DNA of 64,000 bases. Origin: IDS-8 sp964607425 (GTDB lineage: Bacteria; Pseudomonadota; Gammaproteobacteria; Steroidobacterales; Woeseiaceae). The notes under the pieces were generated by a model. The model did not search any database and was not told the DNA's origin. It saw only the letters and a program-made list of their open reading frames with translations. Location of the stretch: the NCBI GenBank assembly GCA_964607425.1, contig CAZSKQ010000003.1, positions 30,899-94,898 on the forward strand. The letters are read 5' to 3'. Made by a program: the position numbers and the translations under genes. This document shows, in pieces, positions 57,192 to 64,000 of the stretch (its first letter is position 1; the number at the start of each line of letters is the position of its first letter).

Positions 57192-60100
57192 TCAGGAGCT
57201 GATCAGCTTGCGCAGCTCCTGCGACGCCACCGAGAGTACCGCGAAATCGACCTCCGGCCGCAGCTTCATCTCCGCGAGCATGGCTTGCAATTTCCGTACC
57301 CCGGCCTGGTTCTTGCGCTTCCAGCGCTCGAACAGGGCTTCGGGCCCGGCCTTGCCGCGGCTGCGGATCAAGGTAGCCGCGAGATCGCGCCGAATGCGGT
57401 AAAACTCGTCGCGCAGGTTGCTGCGGGCGAGCGCCTGCCAGCGGCCTTCGACGGCGAGGTTCTCGACCGAGCGGTGCAGCCAGATGATACCCAGCTCGTC
57501 GCTGAGCGCCGTGTACATGCGGGCGGTTTCCTGCACGTCCGTGCGATGAATGCGCGCAAGGTCAACGATGTCCAGGCCGCCGCGCGTCAGCAGCAGCGCC
57601 GCCATCCTGCGCGCGAGCTTTTCCGGCACGCCGAGGTGGATGTTCTCTTCCGCGACCCGCTTCTGGCGGTCTTTGGAGGTGCCGCTGACAATGCTGAAAA
57701 CGCGCGAGTAGATGGTCGACAGCCCGGGTTTGAGGTGCTCGACGGCGGCGACGATATCGAGTTCGTCGCCATAGCGATCGATGAGCCAGTAGCAGGCATG
57801 CCGCAGGATCCGGCTCACTTCGAACATCATCGTCTGCTGCACCGTCGCCGGCACCTGGTTGTCCAGCGCTTCGATTGCACGCCAGATCTCGTTTGCCTCG
57901 GTCACCTCGCGCGCCACCACGTAGGCGCGTGCGATCGTGGTCGTTTTCGCGGCGGTGTCGTGCCGCACGCGCTGCACGAAAGCCGGGCCCATGCGGTTCA
58001 CGATGTTGTTCGCAATCAGGGTGGCGAGAATCTCGCGGCTCAGGCGATGCCCCGGAATGAGATCCGCATAGCGGCGGCGCAGCAACGGCGGGAAATAGCG
58101 CTGCGGGTCCATGCTCAGGAAATCGACCAGGCTCTCGCCCGATTCGGTGAGGCTGTCGTAAAGATCAATCTTGCCGTAGCTCAGGATCACCGCGAATTCG
58201 GGACGCGTAAGTCCCTGTTTCCGGCGCCGCCGTTCCTCGATCTCCGTCTCCGCGGGGAGGAATTCGAGGTCGCGGTCGAGGATGCCGGCCTTTTCGAGAT
58301 CGGCGATCAGGCGCGCGGATTCATCCAGCCGCTCGATGGCTTGTGCTTCCATCATGCTTATGGATTGTGTCTGCAGGTAGTTGTTGCGCAGCACGGAGGC
58401 GGCCACGTCGTCGGTCATTTCCACCAGCAGCTTGTTGCGCTGGGCGCGCGTCAGGCCTTTTTCCTTCTCCGCATCGCGCAGCAGGATCTTGATGTTGACC
58501 TCGCGGTCGGAGCTGTCCACGCCGGCGGAGTTGTCGATGAAGTCTGTGTTGATGCGCCCGCCGTTCAGGCTGTACTCGATGCGGGCGCGCTGCGTGAATC
58601 CCAGGTTGCCGCCTTCGCCCACCACCTTCGCACGCAGCTCGTTCGCGTTCACGCGCACGCTGTCGTTGCTCTTGTCGCCGACGTCGGCATGGCTTTCGGT
58701 GCTTGCCTTGACGTAGGTGCCGATGCCGCCGTTCCAGATGAGGTCTACCGGCGCCTTGAGGATCGCGCGGATGAGTTCCGCCGGCCGCATCGAGGTCTCG
58801 TCGGTATCGAGCAGCCGCCGCGCTTCCCTGCTGAGCTTGATCTGCTTCGCCTGCCGCGAGTAGACACCGCCGCCCTTGGAGATCAGCTTCTCGCGATAAT
58901 CGGCCCAGCTCGAGCGCGGCAGCTTGAAAAGCCGCCGACGCTCGGCATAGCTCGCGTCAGGATCGGGATCGGGATCGATGAAGATGTGCTGGTGGTTGAA
59001 CGCGGCCACCAGCTTGATCTGTTTCGACCGCAGCATGCCGTTGCCGAATACGTCACCGCTCATGTCGCCTATCCCGACCGCGGTGAAAGGGTCCGTCTGT
59101 ACGTTGACGCCCTGTTCGCGAAAGTGGCGTTTCACGGCTTCCCAGGCGCCGCGCGCCGTTATGCCCATCTTCTTGTGGTCGTAGCCCGCCGAGCCGCCGG
59201 AGGCGAATGCGTCGTCCAGCCAGAAGCCGTATTCGGCCGAGATCGCATTGGCGATATCCGAGAACGTGGCCGTGCCCTTGTCGGCGGCCACGACCATGTA
59301 CGGGTCTTCGCCGTCGCGGCGGACGACGTTGTCGGGCGCCACCACCCGGCCGTTGACCACGTTGTCGGTCAGGTCGAGCAGGCCGCAGATGAAAGTGCGG
59401 TAGCAGGCCACGACTTCCTTCATCACGGTCTCGCGGTCGCCCTGGGGCAGCCGTTTCGGCACGAAACCGCCCTTGGCGCCGGTCGGAACGATGACGGTGT
59501 TCTTGACGACCTGCGCCTTCATCAGGCCCAGGACCTCGGTACGGAAGTCCTCGCGGCGATCCGACCAGCGGATACCGCCGCGGGCGATGGCACCGCTGCG
59601 CAGGTGCACGCCCTCGACATCGGGCGAGTAGACGAAGATCTCGAAGCGGGGCCGCGGGCGCGGCGCTTCGGGCAGGCGGCTCGGATCGAGCTTGATGGCA
59701 AGGTAACCCTTGCGTTTGCCCTCGGCATCGACCTGGAAGTAGTTGCTTCGCAAGGTAGCGCCGACGGCGCCGGCGAAGGCGCTCAGAATGCGGTCTTCGT
59801 CGACGCTGCGTGCACGGGCCACGCCGCGTTCGATAGCGGCGGTGACCGCGTCCAGTTTCTCGCGCCGCTCGGACTTGCCGATGCCGGGATGGAATTGCAG
59901 CTCGAACTGGCGCACGAACTGGCCCGCCAGGCCGGCGTGCTGAACGAGGACGTCTTCCATGTAGTTCTGGCTGAACGGAATACCGAGCTGCGACAGGTAT
60001 TTCGCGTAACAGCGGATGAGGGCGACCTGCCGCCAGTTGAGTCCCGCCGCCAGTACGAGACGGTTGAAACCGTCGCTCTCGATCGCGCCCTCGAGCACCT

Positions 60101-62021
60101 GGCGGAAGCTGTCCTCGACGCGCTCGGCCGCGGCCTCGATATCGAGCTCCGCGGTGTTCGCATAGCGCAACTCGAAATCCTGGATCCAGAAATTCCCGCC
60201 GTTCCTGAGCACGACATGGTATGGCTGCTCGCTGTATACCTCGGTACCAAGGTCCTCGAGGATGGGCATGACCCGCGAGAGGGGCAGGGGATCGTGGTGC
60301 CTGAACGTGCGGAAGTTCAGTTGCAGGGGTACCGCGCCTGGTGGCTGGTGCAGCAGCAGGTAGTTGTCGTGCTCGCCCTTCAGCAGCCCGTCCATGCGCT
60401 TGACGTCGAGGGCGGCAATGCCCGGTTCCACGTCGTCTTCGTAGGCCGGCGGAAAACTCTCGCCATACTCGCGATAGAGGTCGAGCCCTTCTTCGTGCCC
60501 GTAGCGCTCCACCAGCTCGATGCGCAGGCGGTCCCGCCAGGTAACCACCGCGTCGGCGATCTGCCGCTCGATTTGGCGAATGCTGATGCGCGGACGGTCG
60601 CCGGCCGGCGTGCGGACGATGATATGAACCCGGGCCAGCGGCGAATCGGTGATCTGCACGCTCGAGTCGATCGAGGTGCCGCCGAAAGCCTGCAGCAGGA
60701 TTTGCTCCGTGCGGCGCCGGATCGCGGTCGTGTATTTCTCGCGCGGAATGAAGACCAGGCAGGAGAAAAACCGCCGAAACGCGTCCCGCCGCACGAAGAA
60801 CTTGACCTGCTTACGGTCCTGCAGGTTCAGGATACCATTCGTGGTCCGGACCAGGTCGCGTACCGTGCTCTGGAACAGCTCGTCGCGCGGGTAGGAATTG
60901 AGAATGTGCAGCAATGACTTGCCGCGGTGGCCCGCGGGATCCAGCTGTGAGCGTTCGAGCACACGCTGGACCTTCAGCCTGAGTAACGGGATGTTGCGCG
61001 GGTTTTCGCTGTAGGCAACCGACGTGAACAGCCCGATGAACCGCTGTTCGCCCACCGCGCGACCATGCTCGTCGTGGATCTTGACGCCGACGTAGTCCAG
61101 GTAGCTGCGGCGGTGGACGGTGGACCGGGAATTCGCCTTGGTGATGATCAGCCAGTTCTTGCGGCGCGAATGCCTGAGCATTTCCTTGCTCATCGGGACC
61201 GGGCCGCCGCCCCGCTCCTCTCGCGCCAGGAGGCCGAGACCCGAGCCCTTTACCGGCTGCAGGTACGGTTTGCCGTCCTGCTGCCGCACGGCGTATTCAC
61301 GATAGCCGAGGAACGTGAAATGATCGTCCGCCATCCACTTCAGCAGTTCCTTGCTTTCGCGGCGCAGTTCCTCGTCGGCCCCGGGCGGACCCTGGTCGAG
61401 GGTGGCGCGGGCGTCGAGCATCTTCTTGCGCATCTTGCGCCAGTCGCGCACGGCAACGCGCACGTCCGCCAGCACCTTCGTAATCTCGTGCTCCAGCAGG
61501 CTGTGCTGCTGTGCATCGGGTTCGCGGTCCACCACGAAGCGGATGAAGGATTCGGCCTGGCCCTCTTCGCTGCTGCGCGGGAGCACCTCGACCAGGGCGC
61601 CCTTCGCGTCCCGGCGCACCCTGAGCACCGGGTGAATGGTCATGTGCACCGTCAGGTTCTGGCGATCGATCGCCGCCGCGACGGAGTCGACGAGGAACGG
61701 CATGTTGTCGTTCACCATCTCGACGATGGTGAAGGGCGACTCGTAGCCGTGCTGCTTTTTCGAGGGGTTGTAGATGCGTAGGCGCGCCTGCCCGGGCTTG
61801 CGCGTCGCCGCGAATTCGAGGTGGGACATCGCGGCCCGGCCGAGCCTGTCGAGGGCGCGGTCCTGCATGTCCTCCACCGGTACGTTGCCAAAATACTGGC
61901 GCAGGAAAAGGTCGATCTGGGCGCGGCTGGACAGGACGCCGGACTCAGGCCGGGTCGCGACGATTTCGTCGATCAGGCGTTCCGACAGGTCGCTGGAGCG
62001 ACGCAGCTGCTTTTTGGACAC
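57192..62021 (-). CDS. gdhB: NAD-dependent glutamate dehydrogenase, 180-kDa class
   Basis: A 1609-residue protein starting at a GTG (62021). The size and order match the large GDH class: a long N-terminal region with ACT-like segments (for example VHMTIHPVLRVRRDAKGALV), a central dehydrogenase core with RSGAIARGGIRWSDRREDFR, TVIVPTGAKGGFVPKR and DMSGDVFGNGMLRSKQIKLV, and a long C-terminal helical region. It oxidises glutamate to 2-oxoglutarate and ammonia with NAD and mainly serves catabolism. This fits the glutamate-yielding polyamine pathways elsewhere in the window. Only a weak ribosome-binding site is visible. Confidence 0.95.
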   Translation of the reverse strand: MSKKQLRRSSDLSERLIDEIVATRPESGVLSSRAQIDLFLRQYFGNVPVEDMQDRALDRLGRAAMSHLEFAATRKPGQARLRIYNPSKKQHGYESPFTIVEMVNDNMPFLVDSVAAAIDRQNLTVHMTIHPVLRVRRDAKGALVEVLPRSSEEGQAESFIRFVVDREPDAQQHSLLEHEITKVLADVRVAVRDWRKMRKKMLDARATLDQGPPGADEELRRESKELLKWMADDHFTFLGYREYAVRQQDGKPYLQPVKGSGLGLLAREERGGGPVPMSKEMLRHSRRKNWLIITKANSRSTVHRRSYLDYVGVKIHDEHGRAVGEQRFIGLFTSVAYSENPRNIPLLRLKVQRVLERSQLDPAGHRGKSLLHILNSYPRDELFQSTVRDLVRTTNGILNLQDRKQVKFFVRRDAFRRFFSCLVFIPREKYTTAIRRRTEQILLQAFGGTSIDSSVQITDSPLARVHIIVRTPAGDRPRISIRQIERQIADAVVTWRDRLRIELVERYGHEEGLDLYREYGESFPPAYEDDVEPGIAALDVKRMDGLLKGEHDNYLLLHQPPGAVPLQLNFRTFRHHDPLPLSRVMPILEDLGTEVYSEQPYHVVLRNGGNFWIQDFELRYANTAELDIEAAAERVEDSFRQVLEGAIESDGFNRLVLAAGLNWRQVALIRCYAKYLSQLGIPFSQNYMEDVLVQHAGLAGQFVRQFELQFHPGIGKSERREKLDAVTAAIERGVARARSVDEDRILSAFAGAVGATLRSNYFQVDAEGKRKGYLAIKLDPSRLPEAPRPRPRFEIFVYSPDVEGVHLRSGAIARGGIRWSDRREDFRTEVLGLMKAQVVKNTVIVPTGAKGGFVPKRLPQGDRETVMKEVVACYRTFICGLLDLTDNVVNGRVVAPDNVVRRDGEDPYMVVAADKGTATFSDIANAISAEYGFWLDDAFASGGSAGYDHKKMGITARGAWEAVKRHFREQGVNVQTDPFTAVGIGDMSGDVFGNGMLRSKQIKLVAAFNHQHIFIDPDPDPDASYAERRRLFKLPRSSWADYREKLISKGGGVYSRQAKQIKLSREARRLLDTDETSMRPAELIRAILKAPVDLIWNGGIGTYVKASTESHADVGDKSNDSVRVNANELRAKVVGEGGNLGFTQRARIEYSLNGGRINTDFIDNSAGVDSSDREVNIKILLRDAEKEKGLTRAQRNKLLVEMTDDVAASVLRNNYLQTQSISMMEAQAIERLDESARLIADLEKAGILDRDLEFLPAETEIEERRRRKQGLTRPEFAVILSYGKIDLYDSLTESGESLVDFLSMDPQRYFPPLLRRRYADLIPGHRLSREILATLIANNIVNRMGPAFVQRVRHDTAAKTTTIARAYVVAREVTEANEIWRAIEALDNQVPATVQQTMMFEVSRILRHACYWLIDRYGDELDIVAAVEHLKPGLSTIYSRVFSIVSGTSKDRQKRVAEENIHLGVPEKLARRMAALLLTRGGLDIVDLARIHRTDVQETARMYTALSDELGIIWLHRSVENLAVEGRWQALARSNLRDEFYRIRRDLAATLIRSRGKAGPEALFERWKRKNQAGVRKLQAMLAEMKLRPEVDFAVLSVASQELRKLISS

Positions 62022-62070
62022 TTTGAGGCTTGTTTCCGACGGGGATCGTTGGGGCGCACTCTATACCCCT

Positions 62071-63303
62071 TTACTGCGGCTTTTCCAAGTCCTCGATCAC
62101 AGCGGCGAGAAAGCGGGCCGCTTCGCCCCCGGTGATGCAGCGATGGTCGAAACTGAGCGAGAGCGGGATGCGCCGGTGCACTTCGATGCCGCCCATCACC
62201 GCCACGACATCGTGCTGGAGTTTGCCCGTGCCCAGGATGGCGACGGTTGGCGGCACCATCAGGGGCGTTGCATAGCGGCCGGCCAGCATGCCGAAGTTCG
62301 ACAGCATGATCGTGTAATTCACCATGTCTTCCGGGGCGACGGTGCGGGCCCGGGTGGCCTCCTTTATGCGCGCGACCTCGGCGCGGATCTCGGCGAGCCC
62401 CAGTTGCTCGACGTTCCGGATGACCGGGACGATCAGGCCTTGCTCCGTATCGACCGCGAGCGCGACGTCGACGCGCGCTTCGCTGGTGTGGGTTTGCTTC
62501 TCGGCGTCGAAGAAGCCGTTGAGTCCGGGTTCCGCGGCGCAGGCGGCGGCGAGCGCGCGCAGGATGCGGGCCGTGAAATCGCGCTTGTCCAGCCACTCGT
62601 GGATATCGGCGTCGTCGAACAGCGTGCAGAGGGCGGCCTGGTCGCGCGAAGCGCTCATGCTCTGGGCCATCGCCCGCCGGGGTCCGCGCAGCGGTACGGC
62701 TTCGCCCGGTGGCGCGCGGCGCACGGGGGCCGGCGGCGGCGTTTTGTCGCGAGCGGCGGCCCCGGTCTGCCCGGCCCGGAAGGCTTCGAGGTCCGCGGCG
62801 GTCACCTGTCCGTTCTTGCCGGTGGCCTCGACGCGGTCCAGGTCTATGCCCAGGCGCTTCGCCTGCGCGCGCACGGCGGGTGCGGCCTTGACCCGTCCCC
62901 GGCTGCGCCGGCGGCGCCCGCCCGCGATCGCGGTCTCCTCGACCACCTCGCTGCCCGTCTGCACATTGCCGACCACGGAGCCGGCATCGCTGCGCGGTGC
63001 TTCCGCCTCGGCCGGTGCTGCCGGCGCGGGCCCGGCGGCCTTTTTCTTCCCGGGTGCCGGCGCCTTTCCCTCTTCGGCAAAATCCACCAGCGGAGCACCG
63101 GTCTGGACGATGTCGCCGGGCTTTGCGTGCAGCCGCTCGATCACCCCGGTATAAGGCGAGGGCACTTCGACCACGGCTTTCGCGGTTTCCACGGAAACCA
63201 GCAGGTCATCGGTCTTGACCGAATCGCCCTCGGCGACGTGCCAGGCGACGATTTCGGCTTCGGGCAATCCTTCACCCAGGTCGGGAAGTTTGAATGTAGC
63301 CAT
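62071..63303 (-). CDS. 2-oxoacid dehydrogenase E2 (dihydrolipoyl acyltransferase)
   Basis: A 410-residue E2 from the ATG at 63303. Order: lipoyl domain (1-80) with the lipoylated Lys42 in VETAKAVVEV, an Ala/Pro linker, peripheral subunit-binding domain (about 139-176, RVKAAPAVRAQAKRLGID), second linker, and acyltransferase domain (about 195-410). The catalytic motif reads SFDHRCITGGEAARF: His387 is kept, but the usual DHRxxDG aspartate is Thr391. That variant also occurs in some other E2 proteins as I recall. Whether the complex acts on pyruvate, branched-chain 2-oxoacids or another is not clear. It lies just downstream of the E1-beta gene, with a REP between. Confidence 0.9.
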   Translation of the reverse strand: MATFKLPDLGEGLPEAEIVAWHVAEGDSVKTDDLLVSVETAKAVVEVPSPYTGVIERLHAKPGDIVQTGAPLVDFAEEGKAPAPGKKKAAGPAPAAPAEAEAPRSDAGSVVGNVQTGSEVVEETAIAGGRRRRSRGRVKAAPAVRAQAKRLGIDLDRVEATGKNGQVTAADLEAFRAGQTGAAARDKTPPPAPVRRAPPGEAVPLRGPRRAMAQSMSASRDQAALCTLFDDADIHEWLDKRDFTARILRALAAACAAEPGLNGFFDAEKQTHTSEARVDVALAVDTEQGLIVPVIRNVEQLGLAEIRAEVARIKEATRARTVAPEDMVNYTIMLSNFGMLAGRYATPLMVPPTVAILGTGKLQHDVVAVMGGIEVHRRIPLSLSFDHRCITGGEAARFLAAVIEDLEKPQ

Positions 63304-63315
63304 AATTTTTCGCCC

Positions 63316-63384
63316 TGTAGGAGCGCGCATTGCGCGCGATGCTTCGCGGATCGGGTTTCGTCGCGCGCAATGCGCGCTCCTACA
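63316..63384. repeat. REP palindrome pair supplying a stop codon
   Basis: Inverted units TGTAGGAGCGCGCATTGCGC and GCGCAATGCGCGCTCCTACA. The minus-strand TAG (63380-63382) ends the E1-beta gene. The hairpins separate the E1 and E2 coding regions and might lower E2 expression or stabilise the upstream message. Confidence 0.92.
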
Positions 63385-64000
63385 CGTCCTGTAGCGCCTC
63401 CCGTATGGTATCCGTGATTTTCGCGACGCTTGGCATGTAATCCAGCTCGCGCCGGAACAGGGGCATGACGACGTCGTAACCGGTCACGCGCCGGATCGGT
63501 CCCTTGAGGTCGTACAAGCCCTTCTCGGCGACGATGGCCGCGATCTCGCCGCCCAGGCCGCCGCTTCTCGCCGCTTCGTGAATAATGACCAGCCGCCCGG
63601 TTTTTTCCACCGATTCCAGGATCGTGTCGTAGTCGATCGGGCTGATGGTGGCGAGATCGATCACCTCGCAGCTGATACCTTCCTCGGCCAGCTGGTTTGC
63701 CGCTTTCATCGTTTCGAAGGTCATCGCACCCCAGGTCACCAGGGTCACGTCCTCGCCTTCCCGGAGAATGTAGCAGACGTCCAGAGGCAACGCCTTGCCA
63801 TTGTCCTCGATGCTCTGCTTGTGCAGGCGGTAGATGCGCTTCGGCTCGAGGAACACCACCGGATCCGGGTCGCGGATCGCGGCGAGCAGCAGGCCGTAGG
63901 CGCGGGCGGGCGAGGAGGGGATGACCACGCGGATTCCCGGCATGTGCGCGAAGAATGCCTCGGTGCTCTCGGAATGGTGCTCCGGGGCGTGAATCCCGCC
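63380..64000 (-). CDS. 2-oxoacid dehydrogenase E1 beta subunit, N-terminus cut by window edge
   Basis: The C-terminal 206 codons of a transketolase-like E1-beta subunit. Seen: a histidine-bearing EHHSESTEAFFAH stretch at the edge, PGIRVVIPSSPARAYGLLLA, VTLVTWGAMTFETMKAANQL, EVIDLATISPIDYDTILESV and VIIHEAARSGGLGGEIAAIV. It pairs with an E1-alpha that should lie to the right, outside the window. The last codon and stop, GTG TAG, come from a REP head. The complex is probably pyruvate or branched-chain 2-oxoacid dehydrogenase. Confidence 0.92.
   Translation of the reverse strand, partial: GGIHAPEHHSESTEAFFAHMPGIRVVIPSSPARAYGLLLAAIRDPDPVVFLEPKRIYRLHKQSIEDNGKALPLDVCYILREGEDVTLVTWGAMTFETMKAANQLAEEGISCEVIDLATISPIDYDTILESVEKTGRLVIIHEAARSGGLGGEIAAIVAEKGLYDLKGPIRRVTGYDVVMPLFRRELDYMPSVAKITDTIREALQDV

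Noticed and set aside
57072..60917. 1281-codon open frame antisense to the glutamate dehydrogenase gene
   Set aside because: Shadow frame of a very long GC-rich gene; composition is rich in His, Arg, Gln and Ala without any domain.

Overview
The window is about 64 kb of GC-rich DNA, densely coded on both strands, and reads like a chromosome segment of a gammaproteobacterium. Pointers to that group are the gamma-glutamyl-putrescine genes, the 180-kDa type NAD-glutamate dehydrogenase, the Zur-type Fur protein and the many GTAG-headed REP palindromes; a lower rank cannot be fixed from sequence alone. A run of 100 N flanked by an identical 55-bp sequence shows that this is an assembled scaffold, probably metagenomic. 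No rRNA, tRNA, CRISPR array, prophage or intact insertion sequence was seen.

Layout. (1) 1-13.7 kb: a truncated enoyl-CoA hydratase, an IclR regulator, then a minus-strand gene row (PuuC-like aldehyde dehydrogenase, ADP-forming acyl-CoA synthetase, GcvT-fold methyltransferase, two PYROXD2-like flavoproteins, glutamate-semialdehyde-mutase-like aminotransferase) divergent from a TetR gene. A perfect 11-bp-arm palindrome lies between them. I read this as a regulated catabolic operon for an unknown, probably methylated, amine. (2) 14-29.4 kb: polyamine uptake (PotF/G/H/I type ABC transporter) and breakdown: PuuD, PuuA, an SpuC-like aminotransferase, an agmatinase-family hydrolase, a PuuR-like regulator, a PuuB-like oxidase, then beta-alanine aminotransferase and malonate-semialdehyde dehydrogenase. 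A small lipoprotein and a maleylacetoacetate isomerase sit inside this stretch. (3) 29.4-36.9 kb: an aerobic CO-dehydrogenase-type molybdenum hydroxylase cluster (coxG, S, L, M, D, E, F order) whose large subunit carries the form II motif AYRGAGR.

(4) 37-47.7 kb: a protein joining two receiver-like domains to a TonB C-terminus, thrS, a Zur-like regulator, glnS, a SAM hydrolase of the DUF62 family and a paired acyl-CoA dehydrogenase resembling PimC/PimD. (5) 47.7-51.3 kb: molybdopterin synthesis (moaA, moaC, mobA, moaD, moaE, and a MocA-like cytidylyltransferase), which could supply the cofactor of the cox-type enzyme. (6) 51.4-56.1 kb: MaoC hydratase, acyl-CoA ligase, a degenerate SDR, TesB thioesterase and a DUF481 outer-membrane protein. 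(7) 56.2-64 kb, minus strand: phosphoglycerate mutase, the giant glutamate dehydrogenase, and the E2 and (truncated) E1-beta subunits of a 2-oxoacid dehydrogenase.

The common theme is use of amines, amino acids and acyl-CoA compounds as carbon and energy sources, with oxidation by a molybdenum hydroxylase as a possible supplement. Superimposed on it are at least 14 REP loci. In seven of them the TAG of the GTAG head is the stop codon of the neighbouring gene, and four genes in a row in the polyamine cluster end this way.
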